Shown piece by piece: positions 1 to 8,528 of a stretch of DNA of 29,406 nucleotides. The notes below the pieces were generated by a model, which had not been told where the DNA came from, searched no databases, and saw only the letters and a list, made by a program, of their open reading frames with translations. The stretch's first letter is position 1; every line of letters begins with the position of its first letter. A program made the position numbers and the translations under genes. Where the stretch lies: positions 1 to 29,406 of the forward strand of contig MNCI01017882.1 of the NCBI GenBank assembly GCA_015680685.1, in the 5' to 3' direction. This DNA is from Gnetum montanum. Taxonomy: Eukaryota; Streptophyta; Gnetopsida; Gnetales; Gnetaceae.

Positions 1-134
1 GATGCGTATGATAATACATGTAAAGCCAAAAATGCAAAGCGTAAGTGTAGAAAGAAAATGTTGTCAAGAAGCACACGGAAATAAAGAGAACGATTGATTG
101 CTAACCTACATAAGCGCACGCTGGAGAGCTTCGT
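1..134 (-). other. Element A sequence downstream of protease; possible start of a pro-pol intron or spacer
   Basis: After the protease stop (TGA, 137-135) the minus strand has no continuing homology to reverse transcriptase. It holds AG|GTTAGC, a possible splice donor at about 102-95, followed by a T-rich stretch to the window edge. Ogre elements are known to carry an intron between protease and RT, and this could be its beginning. It could equally be an ordinary spacer. The acceptor side is not in the window. Confidence 0.35.
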
Positions 135-1088
135 TCAGCCGTCAATACGCAACTGTCTCCTAGCAGCTTTTACGTTGATTGCTGCATAAGGACGAGGAGG
201 TTTACAGTTTGACTCCTCTACGCTACCATCCGGAAATGGCAGGTCAGCCCAGGCTAAACCGTCAGCATTGTCATTGTTATGTTCAGGGGCGTGGAGAGAA
301 GGCTGAGCGTCAGCCATTTCGACCTCTGAGCCCCGCTCTTCCTCAATGTTACTAACGGTTCTGGGGTTGATCTCGTCGCCGCGTATGACAACTTCCCCCC
401 CAGCGTAAGGCAAGTGTATCTCCTGATGGATAGGGGACGAGACCGCCCTCAGCTGAGCTAACCACGACCTCCCCAAGATCAAGTTGAAGCCTGGCATCTC
501 CTCGACAACTAAAAATGTGGCTTCCGTGGGGAATTGATTCCCCGCCACAAACTCAATACGCACCGTCCCCTTGACTTGGACCCGTGCTCCATTAAAGGAT
601 TTTACGCAGGCAGTCGTCGTGGGAGTGATCTGGTCGACCAAACCCAACCTATCCACGATGGAATAGGGAACGACATTAGCAGCCGCGCCATCATCCACAT
701 GCACCCTCCGGATCCGGTATTGGCCGACCCGAATGGTGATGAACATTGGCTCCGTTGTCACTTGACCTTTTTCTGGATCATCTTTAACAGACTCGTCCAG
801 AAAGGTCAATGAGGTGGGCTTGGTTTTTTCAGCCGCAGAAGGAAACATGATAGCGTGTATCGCTTCCTCTTCCGCTGGCAGGCTGGCATCCACTGATATG
901 GACGTCAACATGCGTACCATAGCCTCGCGGTGTTCGTGAGAAGTCATCAAGAGGTCATACAAGCTCAGCGTCGTGTTTTTCTGCTTGAGAGCTTGTTTAA
1001 CCTGCGTGAACGCATCGAGGAGATCCTTCTCCCGGCAGGCTGGCTTATCCCCCTTACTTTCCTCCATCCGGCCCAAGAGACGGATCTC
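135..1088 (-). CDS. Retrotransposon aspartic protease (retropepsin) domain, element A
   Basis: The open frame runs from just after the gag TGA (1091-1089) to TGA at 137-135, in the same frame as gag. The first ATG is at 1067-1065, inside the frame, so translation probably depends on readthrough of gag rather than its own start. About 125 residues in is the retropepsin active-site region VHVDDGAAANVVP, where the catalytic Asp-x-Gly appears as D-D-G-A, a form common in plant Gypsy proteases. A flap-like segment follows, and then ILGRSWLAQLRAV, which matches the conserved ILGRPWL block near the protease C-terminus. The enzyme would cut the Gag-Pol polyprotein inside the virus-like particle and act as a homodimer. 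The last 100 residues are acidic and unstructured in appearance. RT does not follow in frame. Confidence 0.85.
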   Translation of the reverse strand, partial: EIRLLGRMEESKGDKPACREKDLLDAFTQVKQALKQKNTTLSLYDLLMTSHEHREAMVRMLTSISVDASLPAEEEAIHAIMFPSAAEKTKPTSLTFLDESVKDDPEKGQVTTEPMFITIRVGQYRIRRVHVDDGAAANVVPYSIVDRLGLVDQITPTTTACVKSFNGARVQVKGTVRIEFVAGNQFPTEATFLVVEEMPGFNLILGRSWLAQLRAVSSPIHQEIHLPYAGGEVVIRGDEINPRTVSNIEEERGSEVEMADAQPSLHAPEHNNDNADGLAWADLPFPDGSVEESNCKPPRPYAAINVKAARRQLRIDG

Positions 1089-3908
1089 TCAAGGCTGGGC
1101 GGTGTCAGAAGAGGGGTTGTTTGTCTCCCTACCAGAAGAAGGTGACTGCATTCCTGTACCTGTGACATGCTTCTGGGGCATGGTCATGGGCACAGAGGCC
1201 AGGGGCCTAGGCTTCGGGAAGCCGAGCGTAGAACTATCTTTGTTTGCATTAGGCTGCATGCTTTTCTCCTTCCGCTTAGGAGATGACGCCTGATGGTTCT
1301 GTTTGGAGGTTTGCCCCTGCGCAAGAGGAGCAACCTGTGGATAGGGCGCCCTAATGATGAAGGGCGCTCTCGGTGTGGGCGCAGACGAAGCTGCGGCTTG
1401 GGTAGTAGCGTGTGACGGAGGCCGTGCCTGAGAAGGCGCCCGTATAATGAACGGCGACCGTGAGACTCCACCTGCTGCCGAAGAAGTAGCTGCCTCCTTT
1501 TGTGAGCTGGTGGGCATGCGCAAAACAAAAGGCTGCTTTGGCGGCCCTTTACGCTCACTGTCCGTACTCACCACAGTGATTGTATAAGGATCGTAATTTG
1601 TATTTAGCGGATCCTTGTACACCTGTAATGTCTGGTTTTCGGGACGTGTTGGGTTACTGCTGTCTAGTTTCAGATGACCCTCGTCGATCATGCGCTGAAT
1701 GTCGTCTTTCAACGCCCAGCAGTAATCCGTGTCGTGACCACACATCTGGTGGTAGTCACAGAAGCGGTCCAGCCTGAAAGATCTCGGAACCGCTGGCTCG
1801 TTAGGCAGAGCGAGAGAGGGGTCCTTCAGCAATTCACAATTGCGTCTGTGACGCTTTAGGGCCTCCTCGGACACCTTCTTAGGTTGAATGTGTCCGGCTG
1901 CTAACAGTTGTTTCAGCAGTTCAGAGTGTTTCATGGGCAGAGCCGCGTATTTTGAACGGTCTTTACGCTCAAAATTCGGCTTTGGCTGGGGGGTTTGTCC
2001 AGGGGCAGCCGTGGCTTGACTGGTGCTGGCACCAGCCGCGGCCTCAGGGGGTTGTGTTGCAGGAGCCGTCTTGTTTTTGCCCTTGGCATTCTCAGTCAAT
2101 GCCGCTACAGTAGTGGTCGCTGCTTTACCCTTGTCCTTAGCCTTGTTATGCGTGTTCTTATAGGCGATGTACGCCGGATCTTTGCTAGCTTCCGCAGCAT
2201 CTTGGATGCTCCGGACCTGAGCAAAGGCCTGGCGTATGTCTCCGGGGGAAAGATAATACAGCTTTGACTTAATGAAGTCATTGACTGCTCCCTTGAATAT
2301 AGCCAAGAGGTGGGAGTCCGCAATTGGATCACGGATCTCATTCAAGGTAGCGTTCCAACGCTGTATGAACTTTTGGACTGGCTCAAGCGGTTCTTGTCTC
2401 ACCCCCATAAGCTGCTCCAACGTGACTTCCGGCTTCATGTTGTATCTGAAGCGGGTCACAAATTGGGTCAGGAGCTCTTCCAAGGTTGAAATGGAAGAGC
2501 GTGGGAGAGCTCGATACCAGTCTAAAGCCTTCCCGGTTAACGACATCGCGAAGACCCGGACCAGAGTATGTGGCCACTGTTGCAGCAACAAGGATTCGGA
2601 TCTAAAGGTGGCCAAGTGCGTGTTGGGATCCCCCTCCCCATTATATTTCGTAAAATGTGGGAGGGACATCCCTGGAGGCAACGACAGCGCGGGGACCGCT
2701 GGATTAATCGGATCATCTTGATAGAAGTCCGTAATCTGAATGGTGTCAGATCCAGCGGTCTTGAGGCGTCGCACCTCCTCAGTAAGCGTCTGGATAAGTT
2801 GGAACGCTTGATCCAGACCTGTTGAAGGAGGCGTCTGTGCAGCAGGCATGGGCGCAGGAGGTTGGGCTGGATGAACAGCTCTAGGGAACTGAAGCGCAGG
2901 AAGTGGTTGGTTACCCGCTGGTGGAGCAGGGATCCCTGCAGGCTGTGAAACCTGTGAATGCCCCCACCCACTGACTTGTGACGCGGGGTTAACTATTGCC
3001 TGCTGCGGGCCGTAGTGATAAGTGTAGCGAGGGAGCACCTGTGAAAATTGCGCCGCTGGTGCTGGCGGGGGTTGTGCATGATAAACTGTATGGGTTTGCT
3101 GTTGTGTTGCAGGATTGGCCCAGTGACTCGTCCCAAGGTACAGAATGAAGACTTGCGGGGGCACAGTTGCGGTATGCTGCTGCCCATGAAATGGTAGAGT
3201 GTGGGTTCGTACGGGAGGGATGAAATGGGGAACGGTGGCCACCGGGCCAACTGCCGGAATGTTGATTATATGCTGTGACGGGATCGCTCCCGCGTTGTGG
3301 TGCGGTTGTACCTGCAACCCAGAAGGCTGTGCGGTTGCCTGAGGGGGTACCGGGACATGCACCTGCGTGGTCATGGTCGAGTCCAGAGAATCCGCTCCTC
3401 CGTTGAAAGGGAACAACGGATTCACGTAAGTGTGAGGCGTCAAGGTATGGAACGAATGTTCCGATATGGCCGCAAATTCGTCCTCTGCCTCTGCCTCTTC
3501 CTCACGCTCGGGCTCGACCGCAGGTTTTGAGGCCTGGCCTCTAGCCATGATCAGCTGGGAGATGAGTTCGTTTTGGTGCTCGGTCAAAGGGATTATATCG
3601 TAAGCCGTTGGCCTGAAATCGTAACCCCCTCGATGGAGCACTTCAAAGTTTCGTTTTGCCTCAAGCTCGGCTCGGCTGAGAGCCAACCTCGCTTGGATCT
3701 TGACGCAAATGAAGTTGTAGTCTTCGGGGGTTATGACCGTAAAGATAGGCTCTTTCCCCTGAAGCCTTAGTGACCGGCGCGAGGGTCCCTGAGGACCTGT
3801 TGCACCGGGGGCTGGCCCTGTGGTAACCGTCGGATTCACAGGCGCGGCACCCAGATCAAGGGTAACCATGGCGGTTGTGGCTATTGTGTTTGAATAGTAG
3901 GAATCCAT
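1089..3908 (-). CDS. Gag polyprotein, element A (intact, 939 codons)
   Basis: The structural protein of the retrotransposon particle packages the element RNA in the cytoplasm. The start is ATG at 3908-3906, the first ATG of the long frame, about 226 bp inside the LTR edge. Roughly residues 1-160 are a charged N-terminal part with an acidic run near 150. Residues 170-390 are very rich in Pro, Gln, Ala and His. The retrotransposon-gag fold lies about 410-570, with the signatures FTKYNGEGDPNTHLATF, LTGKALDWY and FVTRF. A knuckle CDYHQMCGHDTDYC (C-x2-H-x4-H-x4-C) sits at about 718-731 and is typical of Tat-type gags. A Ser/Pro/Ala-rich tail follows. The length is well above most Gypsy gags because of the low-complexity N-terminal third. 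There are no internal stops or frameshifts. It ends ...DTAQP with TGA, and protease continues in frame. Confidence 0.9.
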   Translation of the reverse strand: MDSYYSNTIATTAMVTLDLGAAPVNPTVTTGPAPGATGPQGPSRRSLRLQGKEPIFTVITPEDYNFICVKIQARLALSRAELEAKRNFEVLHRGGYDFRPTAYDIIPLTEHQNELISQLIMARGQASKPAVEPEREEEAEAEDEFAAISEHSFHTLTPHTYVNPLFPFNGGADSLDSTMTTQVHVPVPPQATAQPSGLQVQPHHNAGAIPSQHIINIPAVGPVATVPHFIPPVRTHTLPFHGQQHTATVPPQVFILYLGTSHWANPATQQQTHTVYHAQPPPAPAAQFSQVLPRYTYHYGPQQAIVNPASQVSGWGHSQVSQPAGIPAPPAGNQPLPALQFPRAVHPAQPPAPMPAAQTPPSTGLDQAFQLIQTLTEEVRRLKTAGSDTIQITDFYQDDPINPAVPALSLPPGMSLPHFTKYNGEGDPNTHLATFRSESLLLQQWPHTLVRVFAMSLTGKALDWYRALPRSSISTLEELLTQFVTRFRYNMKPEVTLEQLMGVRQEPLEPVQKFIQRWNATLNEIRDPIADSHLLAIFKGAVNDFIKSKLYYLSPGDIRQAFAQVRSIQDAAEASKDPAYIAYKNTHNKAKDKGKAATTTVAALTENAKGKNKTAPATQPPEAAAGASTSQATAAPGQTPQPKPNFERKDRSKYAALPMKHSELLKQLLAAGHIQPKKVSEEALKRHRRNCELLKDPSLALPNEPAVPRSFRLDRFCDYHQMCGHDTDYCWALKDDIQRMIDEGHLKLDSSNPTRPENQTLQVYKDPLNTNYDPYTITVVSTDSERKGPPKQPFVLRMPTSSQKEAATSSAAGGVSRSPFIIRAPSQARPPSHATTQAAASSAPTPRAPFIIRAPYPQVAPLAQGQTSKQNHQASSPKRKEKSMQPNANKDSSTLGFPKPRPLASVPMTMPQKHVTGTGMQSPSSGRETNNPSSDTAQP

Positions 3909-4133
3909 GGATCAACCATAAAAAAATAAAATGACTGAAAGTCGGATCTGAATGAAAGAGAGTTGGGCGAACAACACAAAAGGCTTTCTACCCTGCCGGA
4001 TTTCAAAGAAATCGTCTTGGCGACCAATCTACACCACACTATTGACCTTAGACCTCCCTGGAGGTATCACGTCTATGGCCTAGGGTATAGATCTCTAAAC
4101 AGGGTTACCCGAAATATTCGGATCGGAGGTTCA

Positions 4134-4152
4134 GGCCCTCCTTCTAGCGCCA
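4134..4152 (-). promoter_or_regulatory. Candidate primer-binding site of element A
   Basis: On the minus strand TGGCGCTAGAAGGAGGGCC starts six bases after the LTR end. The initial TGG is what is expected opposite a tRNA CCA end, and TGGCGC openings are common in Tat/Athila elements. I cannot assign the tRNA. The site is upstream of gag as it should be. Confidence 0.6.
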
Positions 4153-5000
4153 GAAAACTGTAACGACGGAAAACGTCGGCAGCTGGAAATACCGACCGAA
4201 GTTCCGTGTACACAGCTTTAACCACGGATCCGCGCGAGGGCTAAGCTGGGAAAACGAATCCGCGGTGCCCTGAACGGTCTTGTCGATCAGACAGGGACTT
4301 ACGGGTCAGTAAAAGCGATGACGATTCGATTATGAACTTTTGTGTATATGTCGTGATCTTGATGCGAGAGATCATAAAACGGAGCGAGACAACGATGTAA
4401 ATAGATCGCTACGAAGATAACGTTAAAAACAAAGAAGACCGAAAGATGCTGATTCGGGAGAGAAAACAGAGTGGATGTTGCAAAGATCAAAGATCTATGT
4501 CTCAATGCTGGATCTGGTGTATGTTTGCGTGTGTATTACGTTACAATGGGAGAAGACTCCCAACGACTGAATACAAAATGAGCACGAAACAACAAGAAAA
4601 CTGTCTGGACAGAAATCCGATCTACCTCGTAGGCCAAAGCTTAGGCGCAGAAATGGTCAAGCTCTGAAGTCTATCGATCTTTTGAACGACAGGACCTGCT
4701 AACTGGGCAAGACACCTCTGCGATTCCTGTTCTGCTTCTTTGCTTTGGGTCGATCTGCTGTTGGGGCTCGGGCGCGCTACGTTCTGTTTCTGTTAAAGGA
4801 TGGTGTTTGCGGCGGTTGCCAAGAGGTTGCTCTTGTTTCTCTGTTCAAGGCGATAAATGTTCCCTTGCTCAGAAAATGCTCTCGTCCACGTGATCTGCTG
4901 ACAACAAAAGCGATCAGTGCTCTGATGCTCTAGTCTTGCTCGGATGTTTTCTCTGCCGTTGCCTTTCTGCCTCTCTCTTTTTTTTGTATATTTGTCAACC

Positions 5001-5012
5001 GGGATATTTGTA
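5001..5012 (-). promoter_or_regulatory. TATA-like box of LTR A
   Basis: The minus strand reads CCTACAAATATCC here. This aligns with CCTATAAATATCC in LTR D, so TACAAATA is the likely core promoter. Transcription would start about 30 bases further left. Confidence 0.5.
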
Positions 5013-5095
5013 GGCCGCGATACGTGCAACCCTGATGATGTGGGCCCGAATGTCGCGGGTCTCGCCGATGCGATTCTTTTAAGTCGAACTGCGAC

Positions 5096-5620
5096 TACGC
5101 ACAACACGCTTGTTTGCGTGCTGTGCGTGTAAAGAGCAGGCTCATAATAGGCATGTCTCGGCTGCGTTTGCGCTCATTCGCGTTGTGTTGCGTGTATGAG
5201 CGCAACTTAGGCGTAGCATCAACATGCTTAAGATTGTTGTACGCTCATCACGCAACTGTGCGTGACGCAGCGTAAATGTAACACGCTCTCCACGCAGCTA
5301 CGCGCGGTGGAGTATGATCAAAGTGTAACTTACGCTCATCACGCAGCTGTGCGTGACGAAGCGTAACGAGCGTGTTGTTGCATTCTGACCTACGCACGAG
5401 CACGCATCATTGCGTAACGCGCGTAAAGATCAGTTTAGCGTTGCAAGAACAAGTGCCAACCCGTCGTATTTCCATGGATTTTTGCTTAACTGCCTTGGAG
5501 CTTATTACGCTCATCACGCTGTTGTGCGTGATAGAGCGTAAACTTGTCCTTAGCCAATTCGCCTTTAACTGTCTTGGAGCTTATTACGCTCATCACGCTG
5601 CCGTGCGTGATAGAGCGTAA
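5096..5620 (-). repeat. Array of about seven hairpin-forming palindromes in U3 of LTR A
   Basis: Seven imperfect dyads lie at 5096-5131, 5168-5205 (perfect 10-bp arms TTGCGCTCAT/ATGAGCGCAA), 5240-5274, 5330-5366, 5391-5425, 5505-5541 and 5584-5620. Most follow the scheme TTACGCTcaTCACGC, 4-6 bases, GCGTGA..AGCGTAA. All lie upstream of the TATA-like box. Two copies contain TGACG, the core of plant bZIP (as-1 type) sites. The units are not simple tandem copies: spacing varies while the arms are kept. Confidence 0.8.
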
Positions 5621-5633
5621 ACTCGTCCTTAGC
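5486..5633 (-). repeat. 69-bp direct duplication carrying two hairpins
   Basis: Segments 5486-5554 and 5565-5633 are near-identical with an offset of 79 bp, each holding one complete hairpin (5505-5541, 5584-5620). Differences in the second copy sit mainly in the hairpin loop. This shows how the array has grown. Confidence 0.85.
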
Positions 5634-5705
5634 TTTGAGGCGCGTTCTCGCTCGAATTACAAATCTTCGTTTGAGGCGGACCCGTAATTTTTTCCCGGTG
5701 TTTCA

Positions 5706-5929
5706 CTATCAAGGAAGGCGATCTTGTACTTAAGGCCATTTGGGAACACCCAGACAAATTCTCAGCCAATTGGAAAGGGCCCTACTTGGTCATTAAAGCA
5801 TATGACAACGGAGCATTCAAATTAGCTGACATGGAAGGGAAAGAACTTGCAAACCTAACTAATCACTTGTTCTTAAAACCGTTCCATGTTGAACATAGAT
5901 TCAGGTACATGTTCATCCTGGCATCATGA
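5706..5929 (+). pseudogene. Integrase C-terminus of element B (Ty3/Gypsy), cut by element A
   Basis: From 5708 the plus strand encodes IKEGDLVLKAIWEHPDKF, then NWKGPYLVIKAYDNGAF and LADMEGKEL, and ends with TGA at 5927-5929. This is the conserved C-terminal end of plant Gypsy integrase: a GDLVL strand, then NW-GPY, then an LADM-type strand, an SH3-like fold that binds DNA. It is about 74 codons long with no stop or shift. The upstream part was separated by insertion of LTR A, whose CA end is at 5704-5705. The stop codon lies inside the first unit of the 37-bp repeat that follows. It cannot make a working integrase alone. Confidence 0.88.
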
Positions 5930-6283
5930 TGGTAAACTAATACCACAGCTCGTCCTGGCATCACAATGGTAAACTGATACCACAGCTCATCCTGGCATGA
6001 TGACGGTAAACTGATACCACAACTCGTCCTAGCATCATGACGGTAAACTGATACCATAGCTCATCCTGGCATCATGATGGTAAACTAATACCATCGCTCG
6101 TCCTGGCATCACGATGGTAAACTGATACCACAACTCGTCCTGGCATCACGACGGTAAACTGATACCACAGCTCATCTTGGCATCACGACGGTAAATTGAT
6201 ACCACAACTCGTCCTGGCATCACGACAGTAAACTGATACCATAGCTCATCATGGAATCACGACGATAAACTGATACCATAGAA
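5914..6283 (+). repeat. 37-bp tandem array, ten units, in the 3' UTR of element B
   Basis: Ten consecutive units of exactly 37 bp (starts 5914, 5951, ... 6247) share cRTCCTGGCATCA, then GGTAAACTGATACCA, with a few substitutions each and no indels. Unit one overlaps the integrase stop codon. A degenerate tail of TGATAGTAAACT-like motifs goes on to about 6510. Tandem arrays in this position are described for Tat/Ogre elements as seeds of satellite repeats. Confidence 0.93.
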
Positions 6284-7489
6284 TGTCTGCAATGATAGTA
6301 AACTAGCACCCTTCCGGTATGATAGTAAACTGCCACAGTCCCACTCACCAAACTCTGCTAAGACTATAAACTGGTTTGCCTCTTCATGGTCCACCAATAC
6401 TAGAAACTAGCAATGTACTGTCTGCCATGACGCTAAACAAGAAATGTCCAATAGGTCATGACATAAAACTAACCCATGATAGTTAGCTATGACTATAAAC
6501 TGGCAATTTTCTCTCTGATACCTTGATCTGTAGTTGCATCCCAACTTCATCAGAGCTGCTGCATCACTCGCCATCAGCCAATCCTACCAACATTATCGCC
6601 GTTCATATACCATGCCTAAAATCTCATCCAGTGCTTTTGTTTCATTGATAGCTGTTTAATTCTAAGCTTACTTACTCACTCATGGTTTTCTTATCTTCTT
6701 GGAGTTGTGTTTGCAGGATGACACTCAAAGGTGTTAGTACAAGAATGCACTTCATCATAAGTAGCAAGGTAAGACATTGTTCACAACACGTGGCAAGACT
6801 AACTCAAGCTATTCACTAGTACATCTTCCGTTACATATCCCACCTATCCCTCAACATCTCCTACTTGGTTACATCCTGGGCACACCTAGTACAGCCCAAA
6901 ATATTGAACATACCATTGCATACTACGCCACTCTTAGGTGATTGCAACCCACAACATGGCATTTGAGCATGTGCAAAAAAAAAATGTTCCCACATAAACC
7001 CTTGACGGGACGGCAGTTGCCTCGAAAGTAAACACTCATGTCTAAAACAATCAAGTAACATCCCATTGCATGGCTTTGGTTTTGCCAACAGGCTCCTCCT
7101 AAACACTAAACAAGGGCCCTGTTCCTCCAAAGAATGCAACACATGATCACGTGGCTTTGGTTTTGCCAACAAGATCTCTTAAACACCAAGCAAGAGTCTT
7201 GTACCGCCAAAGGAAGTACACATCATTCTTTGATCCCAAGAAGATAAGCATGACCTGCACACATACCCAGACATCCTCTTCACCGCTACGAGCCCTTCAT
7301 TGGTCACCAATCCCAACAGTTCCCATTTCTCTATCAAATACAAATTTCATTTCCCCAATCCTATGTACTACTAAACATGGTATGATGATGTCTAGCCAAG
7401 TGACAATGGACAATGTCTCTATCAAGTTGCTTGTGGTGTTTTGCACTTCTTTGTCAATGCTTCTCGGGTCGATTCCTCCAAGCGTCAAC
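6284..7489 (+). other. 3' untranslated region of element B, no gene
   Basis: 6284-6510 holds irregular remnants of the 37-bp unit. An imperfect duplication with an 81-bp offset covers about 7071-7151 and 7152-7230 (TGGCTTTGGTTTTGCCAACA in both). A pyrimidine-rich stretch ending TTTGCAG at about 6717 looks like a splice acceptor, but no exon can be shown. Short ORFs here have no protein signature. Confidence 0.6.
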
Positions 7490-7498
7490 AAAGAGGGG
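7490..7498 (+). promoter_or_regulatory. Polypurine tract of element B
   Basis: AAAGAGGGG lies four bases before the TG of the 3' LTR, the place where the plus-strand primer is formed in reverse transcription. Confidence 0.65.
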
Positions 7499-7725
7499 CC
7501 AATGAAACACCACAAAATTTTGAGCTTAGTACTTCTCCAACAAGAATCGAGCTAAGGCATGATGTTCCCCAGCATGACTAAAGCTCAAGGGCCCCACAAA
7601 CAACTTCAAGCAGAGTCAGACTCAACAGTTCCCTGGGACCCGTAGACGACCATGACGACATTTGCTATCAAAAAATGGCAACTTCGGAGCTCCAGATACT
7701 TAGTCTTCACTAAGTATGCATTCTC

Positions 7726-7894
7726 GGCATATCCGCCCAGCGTATACGTCCAAGTTTGCATTCACAGCGTATACACTCAATGTATACACCCAACGTACAT
7801 GCCTAGCATATACACCCGGCACACACGCCCAGTGTACATGCCTCACATGTACACTTAGCATGTATGACTGGCGTATACGCCCGGCATGCAATCC
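7726..7894 (+). repeat. 13-bp repeat array I in U3 of LTR B (palindromic GTATAC cores)
   Basis: About thirteen units of 13 bp follow the scheme AGCGTATACRCCC, for example 7739-7751, 7766-7778, 7779-7791, 7805-7817 and 7869-7881. Many keep the six-base palindrome GTATAC or a close variant. Units are much diverged but phase is held, with one 12-bp unit at 7844-7855. Confidence 0.8.
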
Positions 7895-8030
7895 CTGAAG
7901 ACGGCATGGAAACAGCACTTCAGAGCAAGATTTGGTACAAGGTATCAACTCATGTGAACAGAGCAATCATCAGGTGTTGACATCATGCATTCTGGAGTCC
8001 ATACATTGAGCATGTATATCCTGCACAACC

Positions 8031-8143
8031 AGCATATACGCCAAGCATGCATCCACAATGTATACACCCAGCATATATGCCCAGGGTCTACGCCCAGCAG
8101 ATACAGCGTATACGCCCAATGTATATGCCCAGTAGATGTAGCA
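8031..8143 (+). repeat. 13-bp repeat array II in U3 of LTR B
   Basis: The same 13-bp unit as array I: 8031-8043, 8044-8056, 8057-8069, 8070-8082, 8083-8095, a 9-bp partial, 8105-8117, 8118-8130 and 8131-8143. It ends 128 bp before the TATA box. The 136-bp gap between the arrays has no clear units except around 8008-8020. Confidence 0.78.
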
Positions 8144-8270
8144 CGTTGTACACTTGTAACATTTCATTCTTTTCCACCCAGTCAACACACCACATGTCAC
8201 CCGACCCGAGAATCCAGCATCCCACAGCCAATCATCCCCTCTCAAAACATGAGTCCCACGTCTAAACTTG

Positions 8271-8277
8271 TATAAAA
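8271..8277 (+). promoter_or_regulatory. TATA box of LTR B
   Basis: TATAAAA within CTTGTATAAAAACCCC, downstream of both 13-bp arrays. Its place matches the TATA of LTR D, so transcription would start near 8300. Confidence 0.65.
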
Positions 8278-8490
8278 ACCCCAATTTTTCATTAGAAAGG
8301 GGTTGGGGGGCAATTTTGAGCAAACCAAAGATAAAAGAACCAGAGACGCTAAGAAACCAGAGCTAAAAAAACCTTGTACGTTGAATTTCGACCCTACACG
8401 CTGAGCATACAGCCTTTACGTTGTGCCTGTAGTTGAACCCAGCACACAACCATCCCTGCATCCACCAGGGCTATTAGTCTGCCTTGTGTC

Positions 8491-8528
8491 AGAGTTACAA
8501 CTAAGTTAGACCGGTGCGTTGTAACTCT
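8491..8528 (+). repeat. 11-bp perfect inverted repeat in R/U5 of LTR B
   Basis: AGAGTTACAAC (8491-8501) and GTTGTAACTCT (8518-8528) are exact reverse complements around a 16-base loop. In the LTR transcript this would form a stable stem. Confidence 0.8.

Larger units (their letters stand above)
1..5705 (-). mobile_element. Element A: Ty3/Gypsy (Tat/Ogre-like) LTR retrotransposon, 5' part
   Basis: Read on the minus strand the order is 5' LTR (5705-4159), candidate primer-binding site (4152-4134), leader, gag (3908-1089), aspartic protease (1088-135), then the left edge. RT, RNase H, integrase and the 3' LTR must lie outside. Gag and protease have no frameshift and only one separating stop, unlike every other element here, so A is the youngest insertion. 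Its right LTR end is followed at once (5706) by an open integrase frame of another element, which marks the insertion point. The target duplication should be CTATC (5706-5710), but the partner copy is off-window. The long gag, a C-x2-H-x4-H-x4-C knuckle and the 37-bp 3' UTR array in the related element B point to the Tat/Ogre group. That lineage call is inference. Confidence 0.85.
4159..5705 (-). repeat. 5' LTR of element A
   Basis: On the minus strand the LTR begins TGAAACACCGGGAAAA (5705 leftwards) and ends TTTTCCGTCGTTACA (at 4159). The ends form an imperfect inverted repeat with the usual TG...CA. Both boundaries are supported by related LTRs in the window. LTR B starts TGAAACACCAC and LTR D starts TGAAATACCAC, and their 3' ends share a TTCCAGC...GACG...GTACA-type block with A. 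The inner end is followed by the candidate primer-binding site, and the outer end by the interrupted integrase of element B. U3 (about 5705-5012) contains an array of hairpins upstream of a TATA-like box. R/U5 covers the rest and holds no ORF of note. Confidence 0.85.

Noticed and set aside
135-1076. Independent start for protease at 1076
   Set aside because: The codon there is TTG, not a normal plant start. The frame is open from the gag stop, and the first ATG is at 1067.
1-3908. Plus-strand ORFs over gag and protease (for example 534-812, 973-1293, 2272-2721)
   Set aside because: These are shadows of the minus-strand gag and protease, which carry the recognisable domains.
6690-6770. Exon bounded by TTTGCAG and AAGGTAAG in the 3' UTR of element B
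   Set aside because: The splice-like signals are good, but the enclosed 50 bases have no coding or conservation evidence, so I did not call an exon.
7151-7555. 134-codon plus-strand ORF
   Set aside because: Composition follows the 3' UTR of element B and it runs past the polypurine tract into the LTR. No protein signature.
7652-8323. ORFs on both strands across 7652-8323
   Set aside because: They arise from the 13-bp repeat arrays in U3 of LTR B and resemble no protein.
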